NCBI GenBank assembly: GCA_018267275.1
Contig: JAFDYV010000009.1
Coordinates: 483,980-547,979 of the forward strand
Direction of reading: 5' to 3'
From: Bacteroidota bacterium
Lineage (GTDB): Bacteria > Bacteroidota > Bacteroidia > Cytophagales > Cyclobacteriaceae
Length of the DNA: 64,000 nucleotides
This document shows, one piece after another, positions 44,587 through 53,609 of this stretch. Each line of letters opens with the position of its first letter. Position 1 is the first letter of the stretch. The notes beneath the pieces are model-generated. The model was not told where the DNA came from, made no database searches, and worked only from the letters and a program-made list of their open reading frames with translations. The position numbers and the translations under genes are program-made.

Positions 44587-45219
44587 ATGGCTAAAGCAGA
44601 TAAAACATATATCTGGCGCATGACCCACTACACCAACAGTGGGTTTATTCTGCAAAACGGCATTCACAGTTGTAATGGTAAGGTGCATGATCCCAATTAC
44701 GTAAACATTGGTCATCGTACCCTCATTACCCGCAGAGGTCAATCGCCCATTGCATCGCCTCCGGGCGGGGTGTTGAACGACTATGTTCCGTTTTACTTTC
44801 ACTACAAGATGCCCATGCTCTACAGTATTTATCAGGGCGCTGTGCCAGATTATGCCAGATCGCAGCAAGAGATTATTTACCTGGTAAGTACAGCCGAGCA
44901 TATTCATGCCCTCAACATACCTTTTGTTTTCACCGACCGCCACGCCTACTTACAACACAAAACCGTTTACAACACGCTGCAAGACCTGAGCAGATTGAAT
45001 TGGGGTGTGATCAAAGACGAAACGTGGTACAAGGTGTACACCGCACTTCGAAAAGAGTTAAAACAAGCCGAGTTTCTGGTGTACCAACACGTGCCGGTTA
45101 ACGCGTTGTTGGGCATAGTTTGCTATAATGACCAAATTGCTAATTTTGTTCAAGCTGCAAGCCATCAGGCCAACTTAAATTTACAGGTGATTGTTAAACC
45201 TGAGTACTATTACCCATGA
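44587..45219 (+). CDS. darT: DarT-type DNA ADP-ribosyltransferase toxin (DUF4433)
   Basis: This 210-residue protein follows the DarT pattern: IWRMTHYTNSGFILQNGI, NIGHRTLITRR, DYVPFYFHYKMPMLYSIYQG, EIIYLVS, and the catalytic Glu162 in QAEFLVYQHVP. DarT adds ADP-ribose to thymidine bases in single-stranded DNA, blocking replication, and DarTG systems protect against phages. Its stop overlaps the DarG start (ATGA), so toxin and antitoxin are co-translated. Confidence 0.93.
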   Translation: MAKADKTYIWRMTHYTNSGFILQNGIHSCNGKVHDPNYVNIGHRTLITRRGQSPIASPPGGVLNDYVPFYFHYKMPMLYSIYQGAVPDYARSQQEIIYLVSTAEHIHALNIPFVFTDRHAYLQHKTVYNTLQDLSRLNWGVIKDETWYKVYTALRKELKQAEFLVYQHVPVNALLGIVCYNDQIANFVQAASHQANLNLQVIVKPEYYYP

Positions 45220-46256
45220 TTTCATTCCATAACACCAACCTTTTAAAGTCGGATGCCGAAGCACTGGTAAATACAGTGAACACTGTGGGCATTATGGGTA
45301 AAGGGGTAGCCTTACAATTTAAAGAGCATTTTCCGCTTAATTTTAAGTTATACCAAAAAGCCTGTGAAGCGGGAGCGCTAAAGTTGGGAAAAGTGTTTGT
45401 TACCGAAACCGGGCAACTTACCGGGCCACGCTACATCGTTAACTTTCCAACCAAAGCCGATTGGCGCAGTTTCTCTAAACTCAACACCATTGCAGACGGT
45501 TTAGATGATTTGGTACGCGTGATCAGGGAAAAAAATATTCAGTCAATTGCAGTGCCTCCATTAGGTTGTGGCAATGGCGGGCTGGATTGGCAAGAGGTAA
45601 AACCGCTGATTGTTTCGAAGCTATCACCCTTATCAAATTCGGTAAAAATTGAGGTCTATGAGCCAGGCCACCACAGCTACACCAAAACTACAAGCAACGG
45701 TATTGCCAAGCTCACCAAAGCGCGTGCGTTAACGGTTGCACTGGCCGATCGGTATAATGTTTTAGGATTTGATATCTCGCATTTAGAAATTCAAAAGTTG
45801 GCGTACTTCCTACAGGAACTGGGGCAAACCGATCTGAAATTGAATTACGAAAAGGGGCATTATGGCCCTTATGCCACTAACCTCAAACACCTGCTGGCAC
45901 ACCTAGAGGGAAGTTATTTTAAGGGGCAAATCCGTTTTCAGGATATGAAGCCTACTGATTCGCTACAATTAGTGAAAGAGCATTTGCCAGAAGTAAACAA
46001 GGTAATTGACACCGAACTTACGGTAGAGGAAAAAAATCGAATGGAAAGATTGAGTCAATTAATTGAGGGCTTTGAATCTCCGTTTGGCCTGGAACTATTA
46101 GCAACCATTCACTGGGCAAAAAAAGAATTAGGCGAAAAAACCACTTTATCTGCTGTAGAAAGCTACATCCACAATTGGTCGGTCCGGAAAAAGGAATCGA
46201 TGAACACCAGTCAGATTGAGGTTGGCCTTCAGCGCGTGAACCAATTCTTTTCATAG
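45216..46256 (+). CDS. darG: DarG-type macrodomain antitoxin
   Basis: This 346-residue protein has an N-terminal macrodomain (1-155: NLLKSDAEALVNTVNTVGIM, GKGVALQFKEHFP, AVPPLGCGNGGLDW) that removes ADP-ribose from DNA, and a C-terminal region (from about 165: HLEIQKLAYFLQELGQTDLK, GHYGPYATNLKHLL) seen in DarG, which also binds and blocks DarT. It overlaps darT by 4 bp, and a SLOG-type gene follows within 32 bp. Confidence 0.93.
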   Translation: MISFHNTNLLKSDAEALVNTVNTVGIMGKGVALQFKEHFPLNFKLYQKACEAGALKLGKVFVTETGQLTGPRYIVNFPTKADWRSFSKLNTIADGLDDLVRVIREKNIQSIAVPPLGCGNGGLDWQEVKPLIVSKLSPLSNSVKIEVYEPGHHSYTKTTSNGIAKLTKARALTVALADRYNVLGFDISHLEIQKLAYFLQELGQTDLKLNYEKGHYGPYATNLKHLLAHLEGSYFKGQIRFQDMKPTDSLQLVKEHLPEVNKVIDTELTVEEKNRMERLSQLIEGFESPFGLELLATIHWAKKELGEKTTLSAVESYIHNWSVRKKESMNTSQIEVGLQRVNQFFS

Positions 46257-46288
46257 AGCAATACGCCTTGGACGATAAACTGAAGTCT

Positions 46289-46825
46289 ATGTCCGAATAC
46301 ATAGACAATATTTTTATCCAGGACGAAGTAAACCCGGGACCTAAATTGACAATTGCGGCACAAATAGGTAATGAAGAAATCCTAAAACTTAGGAAAACAG
46401 CTTTTCTATGTAGCCGCAAAGTACCTGCCTCTGCGGTTTTAAAATGTTACGACTGGGCAATTGCACAAAGGGAAGCAGGAACTTGTGTAATCAGTGGTTT
46501 TCACAGTACAATTGAGAAGGACGTATTGCAGTACTTACTTAAAGGCAAGCAGCCTATTATAGTAGCGCTGGCAAGAGGCTTAAAAGAAAAGATCGAACCT
46601 GTATTTGAAAAACCTTTGGTTGAAGGCAGATTGCTTTTTGTCACACCCTTTAGCAATGAAGTAAAAAGAGTATCCACCCAAACAGCAGCCGTCAGAAATG
46701 AAATAATGATAGCACTAGCAGATCAGATTACTATCGGTTATGTCAATAAAGGGGGGCAGTTGGAAAAGTTATTGTGTAGCTTTAAAAAAGAAATTGAGTA
46801 TCTATCTAAACAGGATGATTTATGA
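46289..46825 (+). CDS. SLOG/DprA-like Rossmann-fold protein
   Basis: From the ATG at 46289 (MSEYIDNIF) the protein is 178 residues (a TTG at 46268 is possible). It has a DprA/SLOG-like nucleotide-binding core: REAGTCVISGFHSTIEKDVL (68-73 is ISGFHS), QPIIVALARGL, GRLLFVTPFSNEVKR, AAVRNEIMIALADQITIGYV. SLOG domains bind nucleotides or derivatives such as ADP-ribose, and several defence systems use them, so co-occurrence with DarTG, which makes and removes ADP-ribose, is suggestive. It overlaps the next gene (ATGA). Confidence 0.75.
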   Translation: MSEYIDNIFIQDEVNPGPKLTIAAQIGNEEILKLRKTAFLCSRKVPASAVLKCYDWAIAQREAGTCVISGFHSTIEKDVLQYLLKGKQPIIVALARGLKEKIEPVFEKPLVEGRLLFVTPFSNEVKRVSTQTAAVRNEIMIALADQITIGYVNKGGQLEKLLCSFKKEIEYLSKQDDL

Positions 46826-47175
46826 ATCAAGATGAATACAAGTACAAAGTTGAAGTTGAATTAGGAAAATCTATTCGGGACCATGTCTCAACTTTGAAAT
46901 CGATAGTGGTAAGAAACTACCCAATGACTATTGCGAAAGTCGATAGAGTTGATGTGAGAGCCGATCTAGATAATGTGAAACTGCACCATTTACTCTCTGG
47001 TAATGAAGTTGAGATAAATGTTGGAGGTACAGTTTCGATGTTCGAGGCCAAAGATGGAGGTACTTCACTTAAATATGTAACCTTTTGGGTGAGGCCAGCC
47101 AAAGTAAAGTTTAATCTAGCAAATGAAAATTTCGATGTGTTAGACATAAGTAATTTTTTACCGTTGGATAATTAG
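46822..47175 (+). CDS. Small unknown protein co-translated with the SLOG gene
   Basis: This 117-residue protein is charged and beta-rich (VEVNVGG-like EVEINVGGTVSMFEAKDG, LKYVTFWVRPAKVKFNLA). It has no signal peptide or membrane helix and no recognised family. It overlaps the SLOG gene by 4 bp (ATGA), so the two are likely co-translated and may act together. Confidence 0.6.
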   Translation: MNQDEYKYKVEVELGKSIRDHVSTLKSIVVRNYPMTIAKVDRVDVRADLDNVKLHHLLSGNEVEINVGGTVSMFEAKDGGTSLKYVTFWVRPAKVKFNLANENFDVLDISNFLPLDN

Positions 47176-47226
47176 ACACTTATTTAGTGTAGCGCATTTA
47201 CAATGAAAATGTTCACGCTTTGCCCA

Positions 47227-47258
47227 CGTTGGTGTTCTTCACGTGTTCTTCACCAACG
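47227..47258 (+). repeat. Intergenic hairpin repeat (element E), copy with internal duplication
   Basis: CGTTGGTG (47227-47234) pairs with CACCAACG (47251-47258). The interior GTGTTCTTCAC is duplicated, unlike the compact copy at 47950-47974. It lies in the 154-bp gap before the gene at 47330. Confidence 0.65.
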
Positions 47259-47329
47259 AGCGATATCAACGAAGAATGACATAGTGATTCTGCTAAGAAA
47301 TAAAGAAGTAAAAATTGTTTAAATGATTT

Positions 47330-47902
47330 ATGTGTGACTTGGACAAAATTACTTATCAACAACTTAGTCGGAAATATATACCCGCTAATGAAAACTGGTT
47401 CAAAGATTCTTATAAAGTTTTTATTGCCACTCAACCTCCAATAAGAAAACATGATCTTATTAAGCTAATTGCATTTGCCTATTCATGGATGCCTACCATC
47501 CCAAATCTGAATAATGCATCAGAGGAGATTTGGGCTGAAATCTTGAAATACATAAACCAGATTCAGCAAGGAAAAGATGAAAATCTGGAAAGATTACTGC
47601 TTCTCTTCGTTCCGATAATTAATAACTCCATAGTCGGTACATCGAAGGTGCTACATTTTGTTTCTCCTCACACCATCCCAATAATAGATAGCCGCGTCAT
47701 CAAAGCCTGGAATAAAATATTTGCTGCACGAAGAGATTTAAGACTAAAAGGGGTATTGATAACTAAATATAACTTGCAAAAGGTTGTTGGTAATTATTTA
47801 AAGTATCGTTCAAATATGTTCAAGTGGAAAAAAGCCTGTGGCAATTCAATCACCTTAAGAGATATCGAAAGCATGCTTTATTATCAGGAATTATCAACTT
47901 AA
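47330..47902 (+). CDS. Hypothetical protein, helix-hairpin-helix glycosylase-like segment
   Basis: This 190-residue protein is mostly helical. The stretch VGTSKVLHFVSPHTIPIIDSRVIKAWNKI resembles the segment of base-excision HhH-GPD-like and related proteins in which a catalytic Asp (IDSRV) sits after a helix-hairpin-helix. There is no iron-sulphur Cys motif. I cannot tell whether it is an enzyme. It is flanked by element E hairpins. Confidence 0.5.
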   Translation: MCDLDKITYQQLSRKYIPANENWFKDSYKVFIATQPPIRKHDLIKLIAFAYSWMPTIPNLNNASEEIWAEILKYINQIQQGKDENLERLLLLFVPIINNSIVGTSKVLHFVSPHTIPIIDSRVIKAWNKIFAARRDLRLKGVLITKYNLQKVVGNYLKYRSNMFKWKKACGNSITLRDIESMLYYQELST

Positions 47903-47949
47903 TGTTCGAAGCAAATCCTCCCTGGTTGTTGCGGGTCGCCTTTTCCGCC

Positions 47950-47974
47950 CTCGTTGGTGTTCTTCACCAACGAG
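47950..47974 (+). repeat. Element E hairpin, perfect copy
   Basis: CTCGTTGGTG (47950-47959) and CACCAACGAG (47965-47974) form a perfect 10-bp stem with loop TTCTT. It follows the gene ending at 47902. A shorter relative, CTCGTT-GCA-AACGAG, is at 48081-48095. Confidence 0.75.
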
Positions 47975-48169
47975 CTAGATAAAAGTTGACAACAGGTAAC
48001 TTGTATTTTAGTAACTTCCCACATGGTTTACTCAGCTAGCGTGCGTTTGTAACGCGTTCTCTATTCAATTTTGGTAGGCACTCGTTGCAAACGAGCGCCA
48101 GCAAAGGGTTGGTGAAGGACATTTACTTGCCACAGGCACCAACAACACGGATAAAAGAATAAAAAAGAT

Positions 48170-48517
48170 ATGCCAGTAGATTCGCTGCAAACACTCGCTA
48201 TCATAGAAGTTATGGAAAATTTTCTGGCAGAGAAAAGACCGCCCGAAAACATTCGAACTGAACTTGACATTGGCTATAAAATAGAAGGTCAAAGTGTTTT
48301 TATTTTCGAAATACGTCCGCAGTGGGATAACAAATCCGTGATACAAGAACATGCCATCGCTAAAGCAACGTATGTGAAATCAAAAGGCAATTGGAAAGTA
48401 TTTTGGATGCGGGCTAATTTGAGATGGTATCCGTTTGATCCGAAACCAACGGTAAAGAAATTAGCTGACTTTGTGAGGCTAGTAGATCAAGATGAATATG
48501 GATGTTTCTGGGGCTGA
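48170..48517 (+). CDS. DUF3024 family protein
   Basis: This 115-residue protein matches the DUF3024 pattern: FLAEKRPPENIRTELDIGYK, FEIRPQWDN, KATYVKSKGNWKVFWMRANL, and the C-terminal DEYGCFWG. DUF3024 proteins are small and of unknown function, common in accessory regions. It is single and flanked by hairpin repeats. Confidence 0.85.
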   Translation: MPVDSLQTLAIIEVMENFLAEKRPPENIRTELDIGYKIEGQSVFIFEIRPQWDNKSVIQEHAIAKATYVKSKGNWKVFWMRANLRWYPFDPKPTVKKLADFVRLVDQDEYGCFWG

Positions 48518-48541
48518 TTGACAACTACTACCCTAGTTGCT

Positions 48542-48559
48542 GCGGGTCGCCTGACCCGC
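48542..48559 (+). terminator. GC hairpin after DUF3024 gene
   Basis: GCGGGTC (48542-48548) pairs with GACCCGC (48553-48559), loop GCCT. It lies 25 bp past the stop, without a T run. Fragments of the same text (TGCGGGTCGC) occur near 47928-47938. Confidence 0.4.
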
Positions 48560-48589
48560 AACCTACAAGCTAACAGTAATAATGATGAA

Positions 48590-49035
48590 ACACAAAAGTT
48601 GGTCAGGCGGCCAACTTTAACGAGGTCTTCGCCAGGCTCAGACTGACAGGGCTTCGATCAACCGCACGCGTCAAATAAAAACTTCCAGGCAGGGGGTGGT
48701 GGGTGAGAAATAATTCGTTGCAAGGATGAACGCCCTGCAGCTTGAGCGTGCGCGGTAGCGCAACAAACAAAAAGATTCCTCGCTGCTCTCGGAATGACAA
48801 AATCTAGATTGAACACAAGCAGCACAATAAGATTTATGAAATGCAGATGGAGTTAAAAATCAATCGCTCAGTCATCGCATAAGGAGCCTTGAAGATTTTC
48901 ATTTTTCGAAGCTACTCCCTTCTCCCTTGGGAGAAGGGCCGGGGATGAGGGGAACGCCCAACGGTTTGAGCGCGATAGCGCTGAAGCTGTCACTTTTCTT
49001 CTGCTCGCGTTGGTATTCTTCACCAGCGCGCGAGA
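48590..49035 (+). repeat. Intergenic repeat mosaic, block 1
   Basis: The block starts with element D (CTTCGCCAGGCTCAG..., 48597-48690), followed by the half-hairpin GAAATAATTCGTTGC and one core (CTTGAGCGTGCGCGGTAGCG, 48738 on). It then has a unit A segment with the stem CCCTTCTCCC/GGGAGAAGGG (48917-48938) and a degenerate core near 48970. A degenerate element E copy ends it (49007-49035). No gene lies between 48517 and 49319; 49040-49213 is AT-rich with no feature beyond short inverted repeats. Confidence 0.75.
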
Positions 49036-49213
49036 TCATAGAGAGCCTCCACATTTTTTCATCGCTAATTCCTTTAGGTTTACAAATATGTGCCTATTGA
49101 ACAATTTCGTAAACATAATCCGTAAATCAAAGGTTACTGCCAAAAGTACCAATAAAAGGCACATTTTAGGCCTATTTGGGAGTTATTAAGGTACTGACAG
49201 ATTACAGATTTGA

Positions 49214-49244
49214 TTGACATTTATACAATTATATTGTACTTTTG
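49214..49244 (+). promoter_or_regulatory. Bacteroidota-type promoter of the XRE-ImmA/PIN pair
   Basis: TTGA (49214-49217) and TACTTTTG (49237-49244, matching TAnnTTTG) are spaced 19 bp, as in Bacteroidota -33/-7 promoters. The start codon follows 75 bp downstream at 49319. A repeat-free AT-rich stretch precedes it. Confidence 0.6.
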
Positions 49245-49318
49245 TAAACCAATTCCCTCGGTGACCTGTTATTATAGCAATCTTGTTGCTTACGTTTTTT
49301 ACACTAAAACCATCGTAT

Positions 49319-50380
49319 ATGAATCAATTTGCTGAACGGCTTAAGTCGGCCAGAGTCATGGCTGGGCTTTCCCTACAGGATTTGGCTGACAAGCTTGAAA
49401 ATCGTGTATCCCGGCAATCCCTTCACAAATACGAGAAAGGCGATTTCATGCCCGATAGTGAAATGATTGGCCATTTGTGTGATGCCTTGGATGTCCGCCC
49501 GGATTACTTTTTCCGGAAAGAGGTAGTAGAACTTGAGGAAATTGAATTCAGAAAACTCACTCGTTTTCCATCGAAGAGTAAAAGCAGCTTGATTGAAAAA
49601 ACCAAAGACATTCTTGCTCGGTATTTGGAGCTGGAGGAAATTCTGAACATCGAAACTAAATTCAGCATCAACTTTCGTCATGAGCCTATTCGCTCTAAAG
49701 AACAAGTAGAAGAGTTTGTAACCAAACTAAGAGAACAACTTAAACTAGGTCTTGATCCTATTTTCAATTTGGTTGAGCTATTGGAAGACAATCACATCAA
49801 GGTGGTGGAAATTCCATCGGAGGACAGCTTTGATGGATTGTCAGCCTTGGCCAATAACAAACAGGTTCCGGTAATTGTATTAAATAGTAGTAAGCTTAAA
49901 TCATTAGACAGAAAACGGTTTACTGCATTGCACGAACTTGGTCACCTGGTATTAAATCTCGAAGGCTTAACTGATAAAGAGAAAGAAAAATACTGCCATT
50001 ACTTTGCAGCAGCAATGCTTTTACCAAAAGACACGCTGTTGAAGGAGGTGGGAAGAAACCGCAATAAAGTTTTGATCCCTGAATTAGGAGCAATTAAAAA
50101 ACAGTATGGCATATCCATTCAGGCAATAGCCTATCGGATGAAAGACTTAGAAATAATTTCTGAGTCGTACTTCAAACAATTCATGTTCTTTATCAGTCAA
50201 ATGGGCTACAAAACCGAAGAACCAATTGAGTTTGATTACAAAGGCCAGGAAGAGTCTTATCGTTTTAACCAGTTACTCTTACGCGCGCTTGCCGAAGAAC
50301 ATATTTCGATGGGTAAAGCTGCAGCACTCTCCAATGTGAAGCTTGCGGAATTCCGTGAAAAGAATCTTGCACTTGGCTAA
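49319..50380 (+). CDS. XRE-family regulator with ImmA/IrrE zinc peptidase domain
   Basis: From ATG 49319 the protein is 353 residues. An HTH_3 domain is at 1-60 (MNQFAERLKSARVMAGLSLQ, VSRQSLHKYEKGD), and an ImmA/IrrE-like peptidase domain carries HELGH (205-209) in FTALHELGHLVLN and the downstream CHYFAAAMLLP helix. COG2856 proteins of this type are antitoxins or derepressors that cleave repressors. Its stop overlaps the PIN gene start (TAATG), a known two-gene toxin-antitoxin arrangement. Confidence 0.9.
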   Translation: MNQFAERLKSARVMAGLSLQDLADKLENRVSRQSLHKYEKGDFMPDSEMIGHLCDALDVRPDYFFRKEVVELEEIEFRKLTRFPSKSKSSLIEKTKDILARYLELEEILNIETKFSINFRHEPIRSKEQVEEFVTKLREQLKLGLDPIFNLVELLEDNHIKVVEIPSEDSFDGLSALANNKQVPVIVLNSSKLKSLDRKRFTALHELGHLVLNLEGLTDKEKEKYCHYFAAAMLLPKDTLLKEVGRNRNKVLIPELGAIKKQYGISIQAIAYRMKDLEIISESYFKQFMFFISQMGYKTEEPIEFDYKGQEESYRFNQLLLRALAEEHISMGKAAALSNVKLAEFREKNLALG

Positions 50381-50892
50381 TGAAAATTGTAGTAACGGAT
50401 GCCTGCATCTTTATAGATGTGATGAAGCTTAATCTCACGGCCAAATTCTTTGGCCTTGCGCTAGACATTCATACTACAGCAGATATAATCAATGAACTCT
50501 ATCCTGAGCAAAAGCAGATTTTAGAAGGGTACAGGTCCACTACTAAATTAACAGTGCATGTACTTTCTGGTGAAGAGCAACTGGCATTGATGCAACAAGA
50601 ATATCCGAAAGCACTTACCCCTGAAGACCTCTCTGTTATTTTCATTGCCCAAAAACTTGGAGACGCAACGGTATTAAGTAGTGATAAGCCATTAAGAAAA
50701 TATGCAAAAAAGCTTTCTATTGAATATCACGGAATGCTTTGGATATTGGACCAACTCATTGCCCAAGGTTTACTGCCAAAACCCGAAGCAGCAGCTCAAC
50801 TTAATGCATGGATAAACTCAAACTTGATTTACAGAGACAATGCTGAAATGAAGGCTGAAGTTGATAAGCGATTAAAAGCTTGGTCAAAATAA
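50380..50892 (+). CDS. PIN-domain RNase toxin-like protein
   Basis: This 170-residue protein has the acidic residues of PIN-domain RNases: D7 (VTDACIFIDV), E39 (DIINELYP), D83 (LTPEDLSVIFIA) and D102 (VLSSDKPLRKYA). PIN toxins cut RNA. It begins at the last base of the XRE-ImmA gene, so its translation is coupled to the presumed antitoxin. Confidence 0.85.
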   Translation: MKIVVTDACIFIDVMKLNLTAKFFGLALDIHTTADIINELYPEQKQILEGYRSTTKLTVHVLSGEEQLALMQQEYPKALTPEDLSVIFIAQKLGDATVLSSDKPLRKYAKKLSIEYHGMLWILDQLIAQGLLPKPEAAAQLNAWINSNLIYRDNAEMKAEVDKRLKAWSK

Positions 50893-50914
50893 CGCTCAGT
50901 CTCGCTGTACAGCC

Positions 50915-51930
50915 TCCTCTTTGGTGTCCGATGTCAACCAACGAGGTGATTGAAGAAACTGCTAACTTCGGTTCGGTGATCCCCCAGTTGTTGCGCGTTG
51001 CCTGACCAGCATCTTACAAGCAAACAATAGCAATCATGATGAAACACAAAAGTTGGTCGGGCGGCCAAGTTTAACGAGGTCTTCGCCAGGCTCAGACTGA
51101 CCGGGCTTCGATTGACTGCATGCGTCAAATAAAAACTCCCAGGTAGAGGTTGGTGGGTGAGAAATAATTCGTTGCAAGGATGAACGCCCAGCGGCTTGAG
51201 CGTGCGCGGTAGCGCAACAAACCAAAAGATTCCTCGCTGCCCTCGGAATAACAAATCTAAATTGAACACAAGCAGCACAATAATATTCATGAATTGTAAA
51301 TAGAGTTAGAAAGCCAATTCTCAGTCATCCCTTGGGAGAAGGGCCGGGGATGAGGGGAACGCCCAGCGGCTTGAGCGTGCGCGATAGCGCAACAAAACAA
51401 AAGATTCCTCGCTGCTCTCGGAATGACAAAATCTAGATTGAACACAAGCAGCACAATAAGATTTATGAAATGCAGATGGAATTAGAAAGCAATCTCTCAG
51501 TCATTACATGAGGGGCCTTGATTTCGAAGCCCCTCCCTTCTCCCTTGGGAGAAGGGCCGGGGATGAGGGGAACGCCCAGCGGCTTGAGCGTGCGCGATAG
51601 CGCAACAAACCAAAAGATTCTTCGCTGCACTCGGAATGACAAAATCTAAATTGAACACAAGCAGCACGATAAGATTCATGAATTGTAAATAGAGTTAGAA
51701 AGCCAATTCTCAGTCATCGCATAAGGGGCCTTGAAGATTTTCGGTTTCGAAGCCCCTCCCTTCTCCCTTGGGAGAAGGGCCGGGGATGAGGGGAAAGCCC
51801 TGCAGCTTGAGCGTGCGCGATAGCGCAACAAACCAAAAGATTCCTCGCTGCACTCGGAATGACAAAGTCCAAAAGCTTCCCCTTCTCCCTCGGGAGAAGG
51901 GTTGGCGATGAGGGGGCGCTGAATCTGTCA
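50915..51930 (+). repeat. Intergenic repeat mosaic, block 2
   Basis: This about 1-kb block holds an element E relative (50919-50950), element D (51052-51187) and cores near 51190, 51370, 51578 and 51800. It also has four CCCTTCTCCC/GGGAGAAGGG stems, at about 51329 (left arm shortened), 51535, 51758 and 51880. The 51535 and 51758 units are 223 bp apart. All cores read CTTGAGCGTGCGCG on the plus strand. Short spurious frames arise on both strands. No gene is seen between 50892 and 52038. Confidence 0.8.
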
Positions 51931-52037
51931 TTTGTACTAAACCGAATTGTTGGGCAGGGCTGACTTTGTCGGTATAGCCAATCCATTTGCAACATCTATC
52001 TTTGTTCTCGCGTCTTGCCAGGAGTAAAATTGAACAA

Positions 52038-53420
52038 ATGAGAATAAATCGCTCCGTTGATTTTTTTTGCGCTGTTTTTCTTTTGTATGCAACGGCATGC
52101 AGCACCGAAAAGATTACAGCGCTCAATGGCGATCTGATCATAACTGAAAACAGGGCCATTGTAACCTCTGAAACGATTGCGAGCCTTACCGTGAAAGGCA
52201 ATGCTATCTTAACAATCGACTATACTGCTACACCTGAAAATAGTTTTGTGGTAAAAGGCAATGTCTTGTTGCAGGATAATGCCCAGCTAATTATTCTGGG
52301 TAACAAAAATCTGATGAATGACGCATTTGTTATCGCGAACGAATTCAGCTCGCAATACACACTTACCACCAAAGACAATAGCCTAATCAAGTTAGAAAAC
52401 ATAGGGCTGCGCACCCAAACAGGCACTGTAGCAGAAAAAGGAAACATTTATATGTCGTACGATGCGTTGGACAATTCTTCCATGATCATCGATGGCGCAA
52501 AACTAGATAATGAATCAAGCTGGTTGCTCGGAAACTTTAGAAACAAATCGAAGCTGGCGATCACTAACTCCGTTTACATACCAACTGAGATCTACTTGAA
52601 CGATTCTTGCTCCGTTTCCATCAATGGCGCAGATACCCAAACGGGGCTGTGGATGGCGTTGACTTCGGGTGCGCATACGGTGCAATTACCCAATGTAAGT
52701 ACTAATTCGTGGTCATGGACTGCGGGCAAGAATCTGGGTGCTGGCGTTAATTGGTCATTGTCCGTGATAAACTCTCACCCGGGGTTAGGCGTTCAACTGT
52801 TTCCAAATGCCAGTGCCAGCATCACCGGAAACAATGTAGCGCCAGGTGAAGTAGCCATCAGTTATTTTGTGTCGAATAACAATGAAACCATTAATGATTT
52901 AAAGATTGGATTGCAAAATGGAATCATCGTGCCGAATCGACTTCGTCTTACCAATGTTCGGTTGGGGCCCATCGCCTGGCAGATTTATTCATTGACCTCG
53001 GCTTCGTTGACCATCAATAACTCGACTATCAACGAGATTGGTATTGTGGGCGATGGCAACGTGACGGTCAACAATAGTTTACTTCAACTGGCGGTATTGG
53101 CCTGCTATGGTCAAAACAGTTCATTGACCGTAAACAACAGTGACGTTTGGAACCAGTCGATCGAGACGAATAGTAATGGCAAGATTACATTTACCAATTG
53201 TGACATCTACGGTTCGCAATTTGTTACCCGAAGTGCGCAATCAGCGATTGCCATCAATGGAGGTAGTTTTAAAAATAACCCCCCGATTGATCGCACCAAA
53301 ACATTTGTTGATGTCATTAGCGGGTACCCTAACTACAACCCTTTCAGTGCACCCGGTCCTCCAAAAAAATCAGGGCCTGGCTCAATTACGTGTGTGGGTG
53401 TAGCCAATTGCAATTGGTAG
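52038..53420 (+). CDS. Lipoprotein with beta-helix-like repeats, unknown function
   Basis: From ATG 52038 the protein is 460 residues, with a signal and lipobox-like end (FLLYATACSTEK). The mature part is Asn/Ser/Thr-rich with repeated short strands (LTVKGNAILTIDY, FVVKGNVLLQDNAQLII, SLTINNSTINEIG, GKITFTNCDIYGSQF), the pattern of right-handed parallel beta-helix proteins such as pectate-lyase-like folds. No catalytic motif is seen. It may be a surface adhesin or polysaccharide-binding protein. It is isolated among repeats. Confidence 0.7.
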   Translation: MRINRSVDFFCAVFLLYATACSTEKITALNGDLIITENRAIVTSETIASLTVKGNAILTIDYTATPENSFVVKGNVLLQDNAQLIILGNKNLMNDAFVIANEFSSQYTLTTKDNSLIKLENIGLRTQTGTVAEKGNIYMSYDALDNSSMIIDGAKLDNESSWLLGNFRNKSKLAITNSVYIPTEIYLNDSCSVSINGADTQTGLWMALTSGAHTVQLPNVSTNSWSWTAGKNLGAGVNWSLSVINSHPGLGVQLFPNASASITGNNVAPGEVAISYFVSNNNETINDLKIGLQNGIIVPNRLRLTNVRLGPIAWQIYSLTSASLTINNSTINEIGIVGDGNVTVNNSLLQLAVLACYGQNSSLTVNNSDVWNQSIETNSNGKITFTNCDIYGSQFVTRSAQSAIAINGGSFKNNPPIDRTKTFVDVISGYPNYNPFSAPGPPKKSGPGSITCVGVANCNW

Positions 53421-53439
53421 AATTTTCGATCTCCTTCAC

Positions 53440-53575
53440 CCGCAACCTGCAAGCAAATAATAGCAACAATAATGAAACACAAGTTTAACGCGGTCTTCGC
53501 CAGGCTCAGACTGACAGGGCTTCGATCAACAGCGCGCGTTGGTGTTCTTCGCGAGCGAGCGAGATCGTTGAAGAT
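53440..53575 (+). repeat. Intergenic repeat mosaic, block 3 (element D and E remnants)
   Basis: The stretch contains CTTCGCCAGGCTCAGACTGA (element D, about 53489-53508) and GTTGGTGTTCTTCGCGAGCG (degenerate element E, about 53529-53550). It sits just upstream of the 21-bp minisatellite. Confidence 0.7.
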
Positions 53576-53609
53576 CCTCCTCATTTCAGATTGTTCAACC
53601 CCGCACATG

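Noticed and set aside
50934..51995. Short minus-strand frames in the repeat blocks (AHAQAAGRSPHPRP and similar)
   Set aside because: They repeat with the noncoding units at many places and have no independent start or domain.
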